Positions 19,070 through 28,835 of a DNA stretch of 64,000 nt are shown here, in pieces. Source of the stretch: Robbsia betulipollinis. Lineage in GTDB: Bacteria; Pseudomonadota; Gammaproteobacteria; Burkholderiales; Burkholderiaceae. The stretch lies in NCBI RefSeq assembly GCF_026624755.1, contig NZ_JAPMXC010000001.1, positions 1,460,365 through 1,524,364 of the forward strand, in the 5' to 3' direction. Every line of letters starts with the position of its first letter. Position 1 is the first letter of the stretch. Position numbers and translations under genes: made by a program. Below the pieces are notes generated by a model that searched no databases, had not been told where the DNA came from, and saw only the letters and a list, made by a program, of their open reading frames with translations.

Positions 19070-20314
19070 TCACGTTTGCCGGCGCCGGACGGTGGGCTGA
19101 TAGCGGCCGCCGCGTTGCTCGACCCAGCCGCCGATCTCCAGCCGGACCAGGGCGCCGAGCACGCTCGCCGCGTCGAGCGCGCCGCGTGCGGCGAGCACAT
19201 CGGGCGCGGCGGGATCGTGTCCGAGCAGGGCAAGCACGCGCGCGCACAGGGCATCCTGCGGCGCGGCGTCGGACGGGGCGGGCGCGCCTGGCCGTTCGCC
19301 GGTCGCCGGTGAGGGCGGACTCGCCGGAACCGCCGGCAATTCCACCAGAATGTCCTCGACGGTCTCGACGAGTTTCGCGCCGTCGCGGATCAGCGCATGG
19401 CAGCCGCGCACCAGCGGCGAATGGATCGAGCCGGGGACCGCGAAAATCTCCCGTCCCAGTTCGTTGGCGAGGCGGGCGGTGATCAGCGAGCCGGAGCGCA
19501 GCGCCGCCTCGACCACCAGCACGCCGCGCGCGAGCGCCGCGATCAGCCGGTTGCGCTGCGGGAAGTGCGCGGCGCGCGCGGGCGTCCCGAGCGGCCATTC
19601 CGAGATCACCGCGCCGTGCCCGGCGATCGCCTGCGACAGCGCGCGGTGCTGCGCCGGATAAGTCAGGTCGATACCCGTGCCGATGACGGCGACCGTGGCG
19701 GCATGCGGGTTGCGCGCGAGCGCCGCGCGGTGGGCGGCGGCATCGATGCCGAGCGCGAGCCCCGACACCACCGTCCAGCCCGCCTCGGCGAGCGCGCCGG
19801 CGAATTCGGCGGCATCCTCCGCGCCCTGGCGTGTCGGATGGCGGCTGCCGACGACCGCCAGCGCAGGCCGCGCGAGCAGCTCGAGGCGCCCGGCGACGTA
19901 CAGCAGCGGAGGGGGATCGCTGAGCGACAGCAGCAAGGCCGGATAGGCCGGATCCCCCAGCGTCACCAGATGGTGCCGTGCGTCGCGCCATGCCTGCGCC
20001 CGCGCGATCGCTCCAGCCAGCGCGGCGTCGGGCGGCGCGTCGAGCACCCGGGCAAACGGCTCGCCGAACAGACGCCGCAACCGCTGCAACCGGCAACGCC
20101 CGGGAAGGGCCGACGCGGAGAGTGCGCCAGTCGGGTCGAACGCATGCCGCAACAGGCGGCGGCCTGCGGCGTCGAGTGCCGCCAGCCGCAGCCAGCCGGC
20201 GAGTTCCGGTTCGCTCAACGGCAGGGGATGCGACACCTCCCGCGACGCCTCCCGCGACGGCGTGTCTTGCCGCGAAGGGGACCGGTCCCGCATGAAAAAG
20301 TCAGCCTGCGCCAT
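19070..20314 (-). CDS. dprA: DNA-processing protein DprA
   Basis: 414 residues from ATG 20314 (GGGAG upstream at 9 bases). An N-terminal SAM-like region is followed by the Rossmann-like DprA core with AVVGSRHPTRQGAEDAAEFA, WTVVSGLALGIDAAAHRAAL, VIGTGIDLTYP and EIFAVPGSI. A C-terminal winged-helix-like segment (ASVLGALVRLEIGGWVEQRG) is preceded by a Pro/Ala linker. DprA loads RecA onto incoming single-stranded DNA during natural transformation. It is divergent from def across 230 bases. Confidence 0.95.
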   Translation of the reverse strand: MAQADFFMRDRSPSRQDTPSREASREVSHPLPLSEPELAGWLRLAALDAAGRRLLRHAFDPTGALSASALPGRCRLQRLRRLFGEPFARVLDAPPDAALAGAIARAQAWRDARHHLVTLGDPAYPALLLSLSDPPPLLYVAGRLELLARPALAVVGSRHPTRQGAEDAAEFAGALAEAGWTVVSGLALGIDAAAHRAALARNPHAATVAVIGTGIDLTYPAQHRALSQAIAGHGAVISEWPLGTPARAAHFPQRNRLIAALARGVLVVEAALRSGSLITARLANELGREIFAVPGSIHSPLVRGCHALIRDGAKLVETVEDILVELPAVPASPPSPATGERPGAPAPSDAAPQDALCARVLALLGHDPAAPDVLAARGALDAASVLGALVRLEIGGWVEQRGGRYQPTVRRRQT

Positions 20315-20544
20315 GAAGAACGTCTCCCGCTGCGGCCCCGTGGCGCGTTGCCCTGGAGGGCATCGGAAAGCCCGCCAAGGGCATGTTATGATGACCGGTT
20401 GCATCGAACCAATGGCAGCGCCGCATGGCGCGCCGTCTTGATGCCGGGGATGCGATCCCCATATTGGTAGAGGAAGCTGGCGGCCAGTGCGCCCCGGCTG
20501 GTTGATGATCCGGCGCGCTGGTCGCCGGGAACCCGGGCAAGATC

Positions 20545-21048
20545 ATGGCTCTGATGAACATTCTGAAGTTTCCGGATAAACGCCTGTACAAGGTCGCGAA
20601 GCCCGTCGGCACCGTGGACGAACGGATCCGCACGCTGGTGCGCGACATGGCCGAAACCATGTACGACGCGCCTGGCGTGGGCCTCGCGGCGACGCAGGTC
20701 GATGTCCATGAACGCATCGTCGTCATCGACGTGTCCGAGGGGCGCGACAACCTGCTGGCCCTGATCAACCCCGAGATCGTCTGGGCCAGCGACGAGCGCA
20801 AGCTGCACGAAGAGGGCTGCCTGTCCGTGCCCGGCATCTACGACAATGTCGAACGCGCCGAGCGCGTCCGCGTGCGCGCGCTCGACGAGAACGGCGTATC
20901 GCGGGAAATCGAGGCCGAGGGCTTGCTGGCCGTTTGCATCCAGCATGAACTGGATCATCTCGTGGGCAAGGTCTTCGTCGAGTATCTGTCGCCGTTGAAG
21001 CAGTCGCGCGTCAAGACCAAGATGAAGAAGCTGGCCCTCGAGGCCTGA
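20545..21048 (+). CDS. def: Peptide deformylase
   Basis: 167 residues, the usual length. All three active-site motifs are intact: GVGLAATQ (about 45-52), EGCLSVP (about 92-98) with the metal-binding Cys, and HELDHL (about 134-139) with the two metal-binding His and catalytic Glu. It removes the formyl group from nascent proteins in the cytosol. It is followed by fmt, which adds the formyl group to initiator tRNA, so the two form the formylation-deformylation operon. It is divergent from dprA. Confidence 0.97.
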   Translation: MALMNILKFPDKRLYKVAKPVGTVDERIRTLVRDMAETMYDAPGVGLAATQVDVHERIVVIDVSEGRDNLLALINPEIVWASDERKLHEEGCLSVPGIYDNVERAERVRVRALDENGVSREIEAEGLLAVCIQHELDHLVGKVFVEYLSPLKQSRVKTKMKKLALEA

Positions 21049-21091
21049 GCGGTAGGCATTTTCCGTTTTTCCCGAATGTTGATGAGGTCCG

Positions 21092-22129
21092 ATGTCGCAC
21101 AGCCTGCGCGTGGTGTTCGCCGGTACGCCTGATTTCGCCGCGCATGCGCTGGCTGCCATTCATGCGGCCGGATTTCCGGTGCCGCTGGTTCTCACACAGC
21201 CCGACCGGCCGGCCGGCCGCGGGATGAAGCTCACGCCCGGCGCGGTGAAGCGCTTCGCGCTGGAACACGGACTGGCGGTCGACCAGCCGCCATCGCTGCG
21301 CCTCGACGGCAAGTATCCGGAGGCCGCCGCCGCGGCGCTGGCCCGTCTGCGGGCGACGCCCTGCGACGTGATGGTGGTCGCCGCGTACGGGCTGCTGTTG
21401 CCCCGGACGGTGCTGGACCTGCCCGCGCACGGCTGTCTCAACATCCACGCCTCGCTGCTGCCGCGCTGGCGCGGTGCCGCGCCGATCCACCGCGCCATCG
21501 AAGCGGGCGACGCCGTCAGCGGCGTCACGCTGATGCAGATGGACGCGGGGCTGGACACCGGCGCGATGATCGCCACGCAGAGCGTGCCGATCACGTCGAC
21601 CACGACGACCGCCCGCCTGCACGACGCGCTTGCCGAGGTGGGCGCCCGGCTGATCGTCGCGGCGCTCGAACGACTCGAAACCAGCGGCGCCCTTGCCGCC
21701 GAGCCCCAGCCGGATGCGGGCATTACCTATGCCGAGAAAATCGCCAAGTCCGAGGCGGCGATCGACTGGCGGCGCGACGCCGCGGCGATCGCCCGCCAGA
21801 TTCGCGCGTTCGATCCGTTCCCGGGCGCGCTGTCGCAGCTCGACGGCGCCACGGTCAAGTTCTGGTCCGCCCAGGCGGATGCGGGCACCCGGGAAAATGG
21901 CCCCCTGTCCGGCATCGTTCCCGGCGACCCCGCTTCGGGTCATCCCGCCGCGGCGCCCGGCACCATCCTGTCGGTCGGCGCGGATGCGATCGCGATCGCC
22001 TGCGGCACCGGCGTGCTGCGCGTCACGGAGTGCCAGAAACCGGGCGGCAAGCGGCTGCCGGTGCGGGAATTCCTGGCGGGCTTCGCGCTGCGCCCGGGGC
22101 AGCGTTTCCTCCCCACCCCCGAAGCGTAA
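21092..22129 (+). CDS. fmt: Methionyl-tRNA formyltransferase
   Basis: 345 residues. The N-terminal formyltransferase domain begins [17 protein letters not shown] and carries [17 protein letters not shown] and the [20 protein letters not shown] segment, with a following Asp in [12 protein letters not shown]-terminal OB-like domain follows (about 210-340). It formylates Met-tRNA(fMet) using 10-formyl-tetrahydrofolate. It starts 43 bases after def and is in the same operon. Confidence 0.97.
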   Translation: MSHSLRVVFAGTPDFAAHALAAIHAAGFPVPLVLTQPDRPAGRGMKLTPGAVKRFALEHGLAVDQPPSLRLDGKYPEAAAAALARLRATPCDVMVVAAYGLLLPRTVLDLPAHGCLNIHASLLPRWRGAAPIHRAIEAGDAVSGVTLMQMDAGLDTGAMIATQSVPITSTTTTARLHDALAEVGARLIVAALERLETSGALAAEPQPDAGITYAEKIAKSEAAIDWRRDAAAIARQIRAFDPFPGALSQLDGATVKFWSAQADAGTRENGPLSGIVPGDPASGHPAAAPGTILSVGADAIAIACGTGVLRVTECQKPGGKRLPVREFLAGFALRPGQRFLPTPEA

Positions 22130-22232
22130 CGATCATCCCGCCAGCGACCCACCTGGCCGAAAGGCTGAAAAACGCGCCAGGGGGCGTTTGCCGGACCGGC
22201 TCCCGCCGTCGGCGGACCTGCTTGCGCGGGGA

Positions 22233-22259
22233 TTGAATTCCACCATTCCGCCCTTATCT
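22233..22259 (+). promoter_or_regulatory. Candidate heat-shock (sigma-32-like) promoter of htpX
   Basis: TTGAA (22233-22237), 13 bases, then CCCTTATCT (22251-22259), resembling the CTTGAA-N13-CCCCAT pattern. It lies 75 bases before htpX, a gene that is heat-inducible in E. coli. The rest of 22130-22334 shows nothing. Confidence 0.35.
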
Positions 22260-22334
22260 GACAGTTTCCTTACAAAAGGCGGAGGGGCGCGTGACCAGCG
22301 CGACGGCCTCCGGTAGCGCAAACGGAGCAGGCAA

Positions 22335-23195
22335 ATGTTCAATTGGGTCAAGACGGCGATGCTGATGGCGGGCATCACGGCGCTGTTCATCGTGGTGGGC
22401 GGCGTCATCGGCGGGCAGCGGGGCATGCTCATCGCGCTGTTGATCGCGCTGGCGATGAATTTCTTTTCCTACTGGTTTTCGGATCAGATGGTGCTGCGCA
22501 TGTATGACGCGCAGGAGGTCGACGAACACGGCGCGCCGCAGTTTTACCGGATGATCCGCGAGCTGTCGAGCCGCGCGGGCCTGCCGATGCCGCGTGTCTA
22601 TCTGATCAACGAGGATGCGCCGAACGCCTTCGCGACCGGCCGCAATCCGGAACATGCGGCGGTGGCGGCCACCACCGGCATCCTGCGGGTGCTGTCCGAG
22701 CGCGAGATGCGCGGCGTCATGGCCCACGAACTGGCGCACGTGCGTCACCGCGACATTCTCCTGTCGACGATTTCCGCGACGATGGCGGGCGCGATCTCCG
22801 CGCTGGCGAATTTCGCGATGTTCTTCGGCAGCCGTGACGAGCAGGGGCGGCCGAGCAATCCGGTCGCCTCGATCGCCGTCGCGATTCTCGCGCCGATCGC
22901 CGCCTCGCTGATCCAGATGGCGATCTCGCGGGCGCGCGAATTCGAGGCGGACCGGGGCGGCGCCGAGATTTCGGGGGATCCTACCGCGCTCGCATCGGCG
23001 CTTGAAAAGATCCATCATTACGCGTCCGGGCGGCCCTTCGCGACAGCCGAGGCGAACCCGTCGACCGCGCAGATGATGATCCTCAATCCGCTCTCGGGCG
23101 GGCAGGTCGCGCGATTGTTCTCGACCCACCCGGCAACCGAGGAGCGCGTCGCCCGGCTGATGCACATGGCCCGAACGGGACGTTATCCGGTCTAG
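22335..23195 (+). CDS. htpX: Membrane zinc metalloprotease HtpX
   Basis: 286 residues, typical length. Two N-terminal transmembrane helices ([18 protein letters not shown] and a second about 30-50) precede the cytosolic protease domain. The zinc site is intact: HELAH in [13 protein letters not shown] (about 139), with the third ligand Glu in [12 protein letters not shown]. Two more hydrophobic stretches follow ([12 protein letters not shown] and [20 protein letters not shown]). HtpX degrades misfolded inner-membrane proteins together with FtsH. The ribosome binding site is weak. A possible heat-shock promoter lies upstream. Confidence 0.96.
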   Translation: MFNWVKTAMLMAGITALFIVVGGVIGGQRGMLIALLIALAMNFFSYWFSDQMVLRMYDAQEVDEHGAPQFYRMIRELSSRAGLPMPRVYLINEDAPNAFATGRNPEHAAVAATTGILRVLSEREMRGVMAHELAHVRHRDILLSTISATMAGAISALANFAMFFGSRDEQGRPSNPVASIAVAILAPIAASLIQMAISRAREFEADRGGAEISGDPTALASALEKIHHYASGRPFATAEANPSTAQMMILNPLSGGQVARLFSTHPATEERVARLMHMARTGRYPV

Positions 23196-23351
23196 AGGGC
23201 GGCCGGGCGGCCTTTTCCCTTCGCGCCCGCCGCGCCATCCGCGATTTCAGGGGGTAGCCGGGGTAGAATGCGCCTTTTCCTGCACGCGCCTGCCCCGGCC
23301 GGCGTTCGCGCAGAGACAGGCCCCTCACGCGCCCGAGCCGCTCACCCCTCC

Positions 23352-24893
23352 ATGACCGACAGAAAGACCGGCGCTCCGCGCACTCCGCGATCCGCAAGCC
23401 CAGGCGGTGTCGCCGCTCCGGCATCCCGCGCCGCCCGGAACGGGGACGCCCCGCGCAAACCGGCGCGCCCCGCCGCGCCACGCGGCGCCGGGTCGCCGGT
23501 GCGGGCCACCGCGCAGCCGTCGAAACCGTCCCCCCGCCCATCGTCACCCCGGCACGGGCTGCCCCAGGACTCACTGGCATACGCGCTCGACGCCGGCGCG
23601 ACGGTGGTGGGCGCAGTGCGGGCCGGTGCGGCGCTGCCCGCGGCGTTGGCCGCGATCTTTGCCAGCCGCGAGCAGGATACGTCCGCGCATGACGCGGGCG
23701 CGGAACGGGCGATACGCAGCGACTGGCACGGCGCCACCCAGGACATCGCCTATCGCACGCTGCGGGAACTGGCGCTGGTCGATGCCGTGATCGGGATGCT
23801 CGTGCCCAAGGCGCCGGCGCCTCGGGTGCGGGACCTGCTCGCCTGCGCACTGACCTTGCTGAACGCGACGGATACGCCGTATACCTCGCACACGGTCGTC
23901 GACCAAGCGGTGCGGGCCGCGGCTGCCGCGCCGGAAACCGCGTTCGCGCGCGGCCTCGTCAATGCGGTACTGCGCAATTTCCTGCGGGAGCAGAGCGCCC
24001 TGCTGGAACGTGCGCGCCGCGATCCGGTGGCGCGCTGGAATTATCCGCGCTGGTGGATCGATGCGGTCCGTCAGGCCTGGGGCGAGCAAAGCGACGGCGT
24101 GCTGGCGGCCGGGAATGTCCAGGCGCCGATGACCTTGCGGGTCAACCGGCGCCATGCCACGCCGCAGGCCTATCTGGCGACCTTGCACGAGGCCGGCATC
24201 GCCGCGGAACTCGCGCTGCCGTGCGGTGTGCGTCTGGCGAAGGCCATGGCGGTGGAGCGCCTGCCGGGATTCGCCGACGGCGTGGTGTCCGTGCAGGATG
24301 CCGGCGCGCAGCGCGCCGCGCTGCTGCTCGACGTCGCGGACGGCATGCGGGTGCTGGACGCCTGCGCGGCGCCGGGCGGCAAAACCGGTCATCTGCTCGA
24401 ACTCGCCGACATCCGCCTGGTGGCGCTCGAGAGCGATGCGCCGCGCGCGCGCCGCATCGGCGACAATCTGCGCCGGCTGCGTCTGGAGGCGGACGTCGTC
24501 GTCGGCGACGCCGGCCATCCGGCGGCGCCCTGGTGGGACGACAAGCCGTTCGACCGGGTGCTGGCCGATGTCCCCTGCTCGGCCTCGGGTATCGTGCGCC
24601 GGCACCCGGACATCCGCTGGTTGCGGCGTCCCGACGATCTGCGTGCGCTGGTACAGCAGCAGCGCCGCATCCTGGACGCGCTGTGGCAGGTGGTGGCGCC
24701 GGGCGGCATCCTGCTCTACGTGACCTGTTCGATTTTTCCGGAAGAAAGCGAGGAACAGGCCGCATGGTTTGAACAGGGGCGACCAGATGCTGTACGATTG
24801 ACTGCTCCCGGGCAGTTGATGCCCACCGTCGCGGGCGAGGGCTCCGGGCCGGACCATGACGGCTTCTTCTACGCGCGTTTCCAAAAACGGTGA
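23352..24893 (+). CDS. rsmB: 16S rRNA (cytosine-967-C5)-methyltransferase
   Basis: 513 residues from ATG 23352 (an ATG at 23268 gives 541; neither has a clear ribosome binding site). About 75 Arg/Pro/Ala-rich N-terminal residues precede a NusB-like RNA-binding domain (AYRTLRELALVDAVIGMLV). The catalytic domain has the AdoMet loop DACAAPGGKTGHLLELA, the proline-cysteine motif DVPCSASGIVRRHPD and the second catalytic Cys in LYVTCSIFPEESEEQA. It methylates C967 of 16S rRNA. Its TGA overlaps the GTG of the next gene (GTGA), so the DUF4390 and ntrY genes are probably in the same operon. Confidence 0.93.
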   Translation: MTDRKTGAPRTPRSASPGGVAAPASRAARNGDAPRKPARPAAPRGAGSPVRATAQPSKPSPRPSSPRHGLPQDSLAYALDAGATVVGAVRAGAALPAALAAIFASREQDTSAHDAGAERAIRSDWHGATQDIAYRTLRELALVDAVIGMLVPKAPAPRVRDLLACALTLLNATDTPYTSHTVVDQAVRAAAAAPETAFARGLVNAVLRNFLREQSALLERARRDPVARWNYPRWWIDAVRQAWGEQSDGVLAAGNVQAPMTLRVNRRHATPQAYLATLHEAGIAAELALPCGVRLAKAMAVERLPGFADGVVSVQDAGAQRAALLLDVADGMRVLDACAAPGGKTGHLLELADIRLVALESDAPRARRIGDNLRRLRLEADVVVGDAGHPAAPWWDDKPFDRVLADVPCSASGIVRRHPDIRWLRRPDDLRALVQQQRRILDALWQVVAPGGILLYVTCSIFPEESEEQAAWFEQGRPDAVRLTAPGQLMPTVAGEGSGPDHDGFFYARFQKR

Positions 24894-25597
24894 ATTCCTT
24901 TCGCGCCTCATTGCGCCTGCTGCCGCGCTGGACCCTGCGCGGGCCCACGTGCGGGCTTCCGGCGGGACTCCCGCGGCGGCTGTCGTGGCCGTCGTGGCCG
25001 TTGCGCTCACGTGGCGGCCTGTGGCCGCCGCTGATCCTGTCCTGGGTACTGGTGCTGGCCTTGCTGCTGGGCGGTACCGGCGTTGCGTCCGCGGATACGA
25101 TCGCGGTCCAGCGCGCGTCCCTGCAGGCCGACCCGGCGGGCGGCTGGAACCTCGACGCGCGCTTCGATTTCACGCTCAACAGCAGCCTGACCGATGCCGT
25201 CAGCAAGGGCATTCCCCTTTATTTCACGACCGAATTCACGCTGACCCGGCCACGCTGGTATTGGCTCGACCAGCAGGCCGTCAGCACCTCGCAGAGCGTG
25301 CGGCTGTCGTTCCAGCCGCTGACGCGCGAATACCGGATCTCGTCGGGAGGCGGGCTGCACCTCGCGGTGGCCTCGCTCGACCAGGCGCTCGCGATCATCA
25401 AGCACGTCACGTCCTGGCATGTGATCGATCCGGACGAGGTCGTACCCGGGCAGAGCTACGTGGCGGCGGTCAAGATGGAACTGGACATGGCGCAGATGCC
25501 CAAGCCGTTCCAGATCGACGCGGTGAACAACCGGGACTGGAATCTCACCTCGGACTGGCTGCACTTCAACTTCAATGTGATCGAGCATGGAAAATAG
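24890..25597 (+). CDS. DUF4390-family exported protein
   Basis: 235 residues from GTG 24890, overlapping the rsmB stop. About 45 basic residues precede a hydrophobic segment (LILSWVLVLALLLGG) and an ADTI cleavage-like site, so it is probably periplasmic or anchored. The mature part (DLDAR-type strand, FTTEFTLTRPRWYWLD, YRISSGGGLHLAVASL, VAAVKMELDMAQMPKPFQI) matches the DUF4390 family found next to ntrY/ntrX in beta-proteobacteria. The function is not known; the conserved linkage suggests a part in the two-component signalling path. It overlaps ntrY by 11 bases. Confidence 0.85.
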   Translation: MNSFRASLRLLPRWTLRGPTCGLPAGLPRRLSWPSWPLRSRGGLWPPLILSWVLVLALLLGGTGVASADTIAVQRASLQADPAGGWNLDARFDFTLNSSLTDAVSKGIPLYFTTEFTLTRPRWYWLDQQAVSTSQSVRLSFQPLTREYRISSGGGLHLAVASLDQALAIIKHVTSWHVIDPDEVVPGQSYVAAVKMELDMAQMPKPFQIDAVNNRDWNLTSDWLHFNFNVIEHGK

Positions 25598-27983
25598 CTT
25601 CGATCTGAAGAATTTCCTGATCCGCCTGCTGGTGGCGACGGTCGCCGTCACCGCGGTGCTGTTGCTCGTCCTGCTCGCGCTCGCCAGCGCCAATACCGAA
25701 TTCTTCGACCGTTACTATTCCTGGCTCTACGCGGCGAACGTCGCGGTCGCGGTCATTTTCATGCTGGTCGTGGCCGCCCTCGTCGGGCTGATCGTCGTCC
25801 GGCTGCGACAGGGGCGCTTCGGCACGCGGCTGCTGGCGAAGATCGCGATCTTTTTCGCGCTGGTCGGCGTGCTGCCCGGCGGCATCATCTATCTGGTGTC
25901 GCTGCAGTTCGTTTCCCGCAGCATCGAGTCCTGGTTCGACATCAACGTGGAGACCGCGCTCGATTCGGGGCTGGCCCTCGGCCGCGGCATGCTCGCCAAC
26001 TCGCTGACGGACCTCGAAGCGAAAGGTCGCACGATGGCCGATCAGCTGGCCGCCGCCGGGGAGTCGAACACGACGCTGACCCTGTTGCGGCTGCGCGACC
26101 AGTTCGGCGTGCAGCAGGCCGCGGTGCTCTCGCGCAGCACCCTGCACCATGGCATGCAGCAAAGCGTCACGACGCTGGCGCAGGCGCAGGCCTCGTCGAC
26201 CTTCTCGCAGCAGTTATCGGATCTGCCGACCGGTCGGATGTTCGCCGCCGCCTCCGAGCGGGGCTATGCGAACACCGAGGGCGAACTCGACGGCGGCGAC
26301 AAGGGCACGCTGCGCATGCGCGTGCTGATCCGCATTCCCTATTACGACGGCCAGCAGCTGCAGGGCGACGACCGCTTCCTGCAACTGCTGCAACCGGTCT
26401 CGCCCAGCCTGGCGCGCAATGCCGAGGCGGTCCAGCAGGCCTATCGCGAATATCAGGAAAAAGCGCTGGGGCGCACGGGTCTGCGCAAGATGTACATCGG
26501 CACGCTGACGCTGGCGCTGTTCCTCGCGACCTTCATCGGCATCATGCTCGCGCTGGTGCTGGGCAATCAGCTTGCCCGGCCGCTGTTCCTGCTCGCGCGC
26601 GGCACCGAGGAAGTGGCGCGCGGCGACTATACCCCGAAGCGTGAAATCAAGACCAACGACGAACTGGGCTTCCTCACGCAGATGTTCAACGCGATGACGC
26701 GGCAGTTGTCCGAGGCGCGCGGCGCGGTCGAGGCCAACCGGCTCGCGCTCGAGCAGTCGAAGGCGTATCTCGAAAGCATCCTGGCGAACCTGACCGCGGG
26801 CGTGTTCGTGTTCGACTGGCAATTCAAGCTCACGACCGCGAACCCGGGCGCCGACCGTATTTTCCGGCAACCGTTTCAGGACCAACTGAACCGGCAACTG
26901 GCGGAAATCGATGGATTGAGCGACTTCGCCCAGATGGTGCGCAAGGCGTTCGCCGATCGCGATGTCGCCAGCCGTCACCGTTCGGAGGGTGCCGAGCGCG
27001 ATGCGGTCGACCTGCGCGGTCCGGAGGGCCACTGGCAACAGCAGTTCGCGGTGCCGGTGGCCGGCGAGGCCGAGCCGTTGACGCTGCTGGTGCGTGGTAC
27101 CCGGCTGGTCAGCGCGCTCGGCAACGAAGCCACGGCCGGCTACGTGGTGGTGTTCGACGATATTTCCGACGTCATTTCCGCGCAGCGCTCGGTCGCCTGG
27201 GGTGAAGTCGCGCGCCGGCTCGCGCACGAGATCAAGAATCCGTTGACGCCGATCCAGCTCTCCGCCGAACGGTTGCAGATGAAGCTATCGCCGAAACTCG
27301 CGCAGGTCGATGCGGATTTCCTCAAGCGCGGCGCGACCACCATCGTCAATCAGGTGGCGGCGATGAAGCGGATGGTGGACGATTTCCGCGAGTACGCGCG
27401 CACGCCGCCGGCGGTGATGCAGAACCTCCAGCTGAACGATCTGGTCGCCGAGGTTCTGACGCTTTATGGCGTCGAGGACGGCAAGGGCGCGATGTCGGTG
27501 GCGCTCGAACCGCTGCCGGTGATTTGTGGCGATGCAACGCAGCTGCGGCAAGTGATTCATAATCTGCTACAGAACGCGCAGGATGCGGTCGCCGAGGTGG
27601 CGCAGCCGCAGGTATCGGTAGAGACGAGATCGGTAGAATATGGAGACCGGGACGAGAACGGGCAGCGGCGCGTCGCGGTCCGTCTGTCGATATCGGATAA
27701 CGGTCCGGGTTTTCCGGCAAGGATCCTCACCCGCGCGTTCGAGCCCTACGTCACGACCAAGGCGAAGGGGACCGGCCTGGGACTTGCTATGGTGAAGAAA
27801 ATCGTCGACGAGCATAGTGGCCGGATCGACCTGCGCAACCGGAGCCGTCAGGGCCTGGAAGGTGTCGCCGGCGCGCAGGTGTCGATCCTTTTCATGCATC
27901 TGGCGGATGTCGAGGGCAGCAATGAAGTGGGTGACGAAGGCAGTCGCAAAGGCGAAGCAATCGCGCAGACAAGGGTAGGGTAA
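25587..27983 (+). CDS. NtrY-like membrane sensor histidine kinase
   Basis: 798 residues. Three N-terminal transmembrane helices are visible (about 12-35, 45-68, 84-105), then a periplasmic segment (about 106-300), a further helix (TLTLALFLATFIGIMLALVL), HAMP (NQLARPLFLLARGTEEVARG), PAS (LESILANLTAGVFVFDWQFK) and the kinase. The phospho-acceptor His547 lies in VARRLAHEIKNPLTPIQLSA. The ATPase has N (VIHNLLQNAQDAV), G1 (SDNGPGF) and G2 (TKAKGTGLGLAMVKKI) boxes. NtrY kinases respond to nitrogen or redox cues and phosphorylate NtrX. It ends at TAA just before the regulator ATG. The true signal is unknown. Confidence 0.93.
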   Translation: MENSFDLKNFLIRLLVATVAVTAVLLLVLLALASANTEFFDRYYSWLYAANVAVAVIFMLVVAALVGLIVVRLRQGRFGTRLLAKIAIFFALVGVLPGGIIYLVSLQFVSRSIESWFDINVETALDSGLALGRGMLANSLTDLEAKGRTMADQLAAAGESNTTLTLLRLRDQFGVQQAAVLSRSTLHHGMQQSVTTLAQAQASSTFSQQLSDLPTGRMFAAASERGYANTEGELDGGDKGTLRMRVLIRIPYYDGQQLQGDDRFLQLLQPVSPSLARNAEAVQQAYREYQEKALGRTGLRKMYIGTLTLALFLATFIGIMLALVLGNQLARPLFLLARGTEEVARGDYTPKREIKTNDELGFLTQMFNAMTRQLSEARGAVEANRLALEQSKAYLESILANLTAGVFVFDWQFKLTTANPGADRIFRQPFQDQLNRQLAEIDGLSDFAQMVRKAFADRDVASRHRSEGAERDAVDLRGPEGHWQQQFAVPVAGEAEPLTLLVRGTRLVSALGNEATAGYVVVFDDISDVISAQRSVAWGEVARRLAHEIKNPLTPIQLSAERLQMKLSPKLAQVDADFLKRGATTIVNQVAAMKRMVDDFREYARTPPAVMQNLQLNDLVAEVLTLYGVEDGKGAMSVALEPLPVICGDATQLRQVIHNLLQNAQDAVAEVAQPQVSVETRSVEYGDRDENGQRRVAVRLSISDNGPGFPARILTRAFEPYVTTKAKGTGLGLAMVKKIVDEHSGRIDLRNRSRQGLEGVAGAQVSILFMHLADVEGSNEVGDEGSRKGEAIAQTRVG

Positions 27984-28721
27984 ATGGCAACCATTCTGGT
28001 GGTAGATGACGAAATGGGGATCCGGGAGTTGCTGTCGGAGATCCTTGGCGACGAGGGTCATGCGGTGGAACTGGCCGAGAATGCCCAGCAGGCGCGCGAA
28101 TATCGGCAGCACTCGACGCCGGATCTCGTGTTGCTCGACATCTGGATGCCCGATACGGATGGCGTCACGCTGCTCCGCGAGTGGGCATTGCAGGGGCAAC
28201 TGACGATGCCGGTGATCATGATGTCGGGACATGCGACGATCGATACCGCCGTCGAGGCGACGAAGATCGGTGCATTGAATTTTCTGGAAAAGCCGATCTC
28301 CCTGCAGCGCTTGCTCAAGGCGGTGGAGCAGGGGCTGGCGCGTGGTGCGTCGTTGCCGGTGCCGGAAGCGGCACGTGCGGCCGCCACGGCGGCCGTTTCC
28401 TCGGGCGCGCTGGCCGCGGCGGCCGCACCCGCGCCCGCACCGTCGAACCTGGCGCCGCTGGCCGCGCCCGCGCCCGTGGGCGTGGCGATCGGCAGCGACG
28501 CCCAGTCCTACCAGCAGGCGCGCCTGGCGGCCATTTCCTTCGATATTCCATTGCGTGACGCGCGCGATGCCTTCGAGCGGGCCTACTTCGAATATCACCT
28601 GCAGCGCGAACATGGCAGCATGACGCGGGTGGCGGAAAAAACCGGTCTGGAGCGCACGCACCTGTACCGCAAGATGCGTCACCTCGGCGTGGATCTGACG
28701 CGCAACAAGGGTGGGGAATAG
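27984..28721 (+). CDS. NtrX-like response regulator lacking the AAA+ domain
   Basis: 245 residues: a receiver (about 1-120) with acidic pocket D8/D9, phospho-acceptor D52 (LLDIWMPD), S81 and K103 (LEKP), then an Ala/Pro linker (about 125-170), then a C-terminal Fis-type helix-turn-helix (EKTGLERTHLYRKMRHLG). Classical NtrX has a sigma-54-interacting AAA+ domain between receiver and Fis; it is absent here, with a low-complexity linker in its place. It starts immediately after the NtrY-like kinase stop and is surely its partner. It probably acts as a DNA-binding switch without direct sigma-54 activation. Confidence 0.9.
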   Translation: MATILVVDDEMGIRELLSEILGDEGHAVELAENAQQAREYRQHSTPDLVLLDIWMPDTDGVTLLREWALQGQLTMPVIMMSGHATIDTAVEATKIGALNFLEKPISLQRLLKAVEQGLARGASLPVPEAARAAATAAVSSGALAAAAAPAPAPSNLAPLAAPAPVGVAIGSDAQSYQQARLAAISFDIPLRDARDAFERAYFEYHLQREHGSMTRVAEKTGLERTHLYRKMRHLGVDLTRNKGGE

Positions 28722-28794
28722 GTGCGAGGTCGGCCTGGAAGCAGCGCGCAGTGGATGAATCGCCGTGAAATCCGCGCCGTCGAGCTGTTTGCAC

Positions 28795-28823
28795 TTGCAT
28801 GATTCGCAAGCGCTTGCTATAGT
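28795..28823 (+). promoter_or_regulatory. Promoter of tRNA-Phe
   Basis: TTGCAT (28795-28800), a 17-base spacer and TATAGT (28818-28823), 13 bases before the mature tRNA 5' end. A good sigma-70-type match. Confidence 0.75.
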
Positions 28824-28835
28824 CTTGCTTCTCGT

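Noticed and set aside
23193-23220. Terminator after htpX
   Set aside because: GGCC-GGGC-GGCC followed by TTTT has only a 4-bp stem, too weak to list as a feature.
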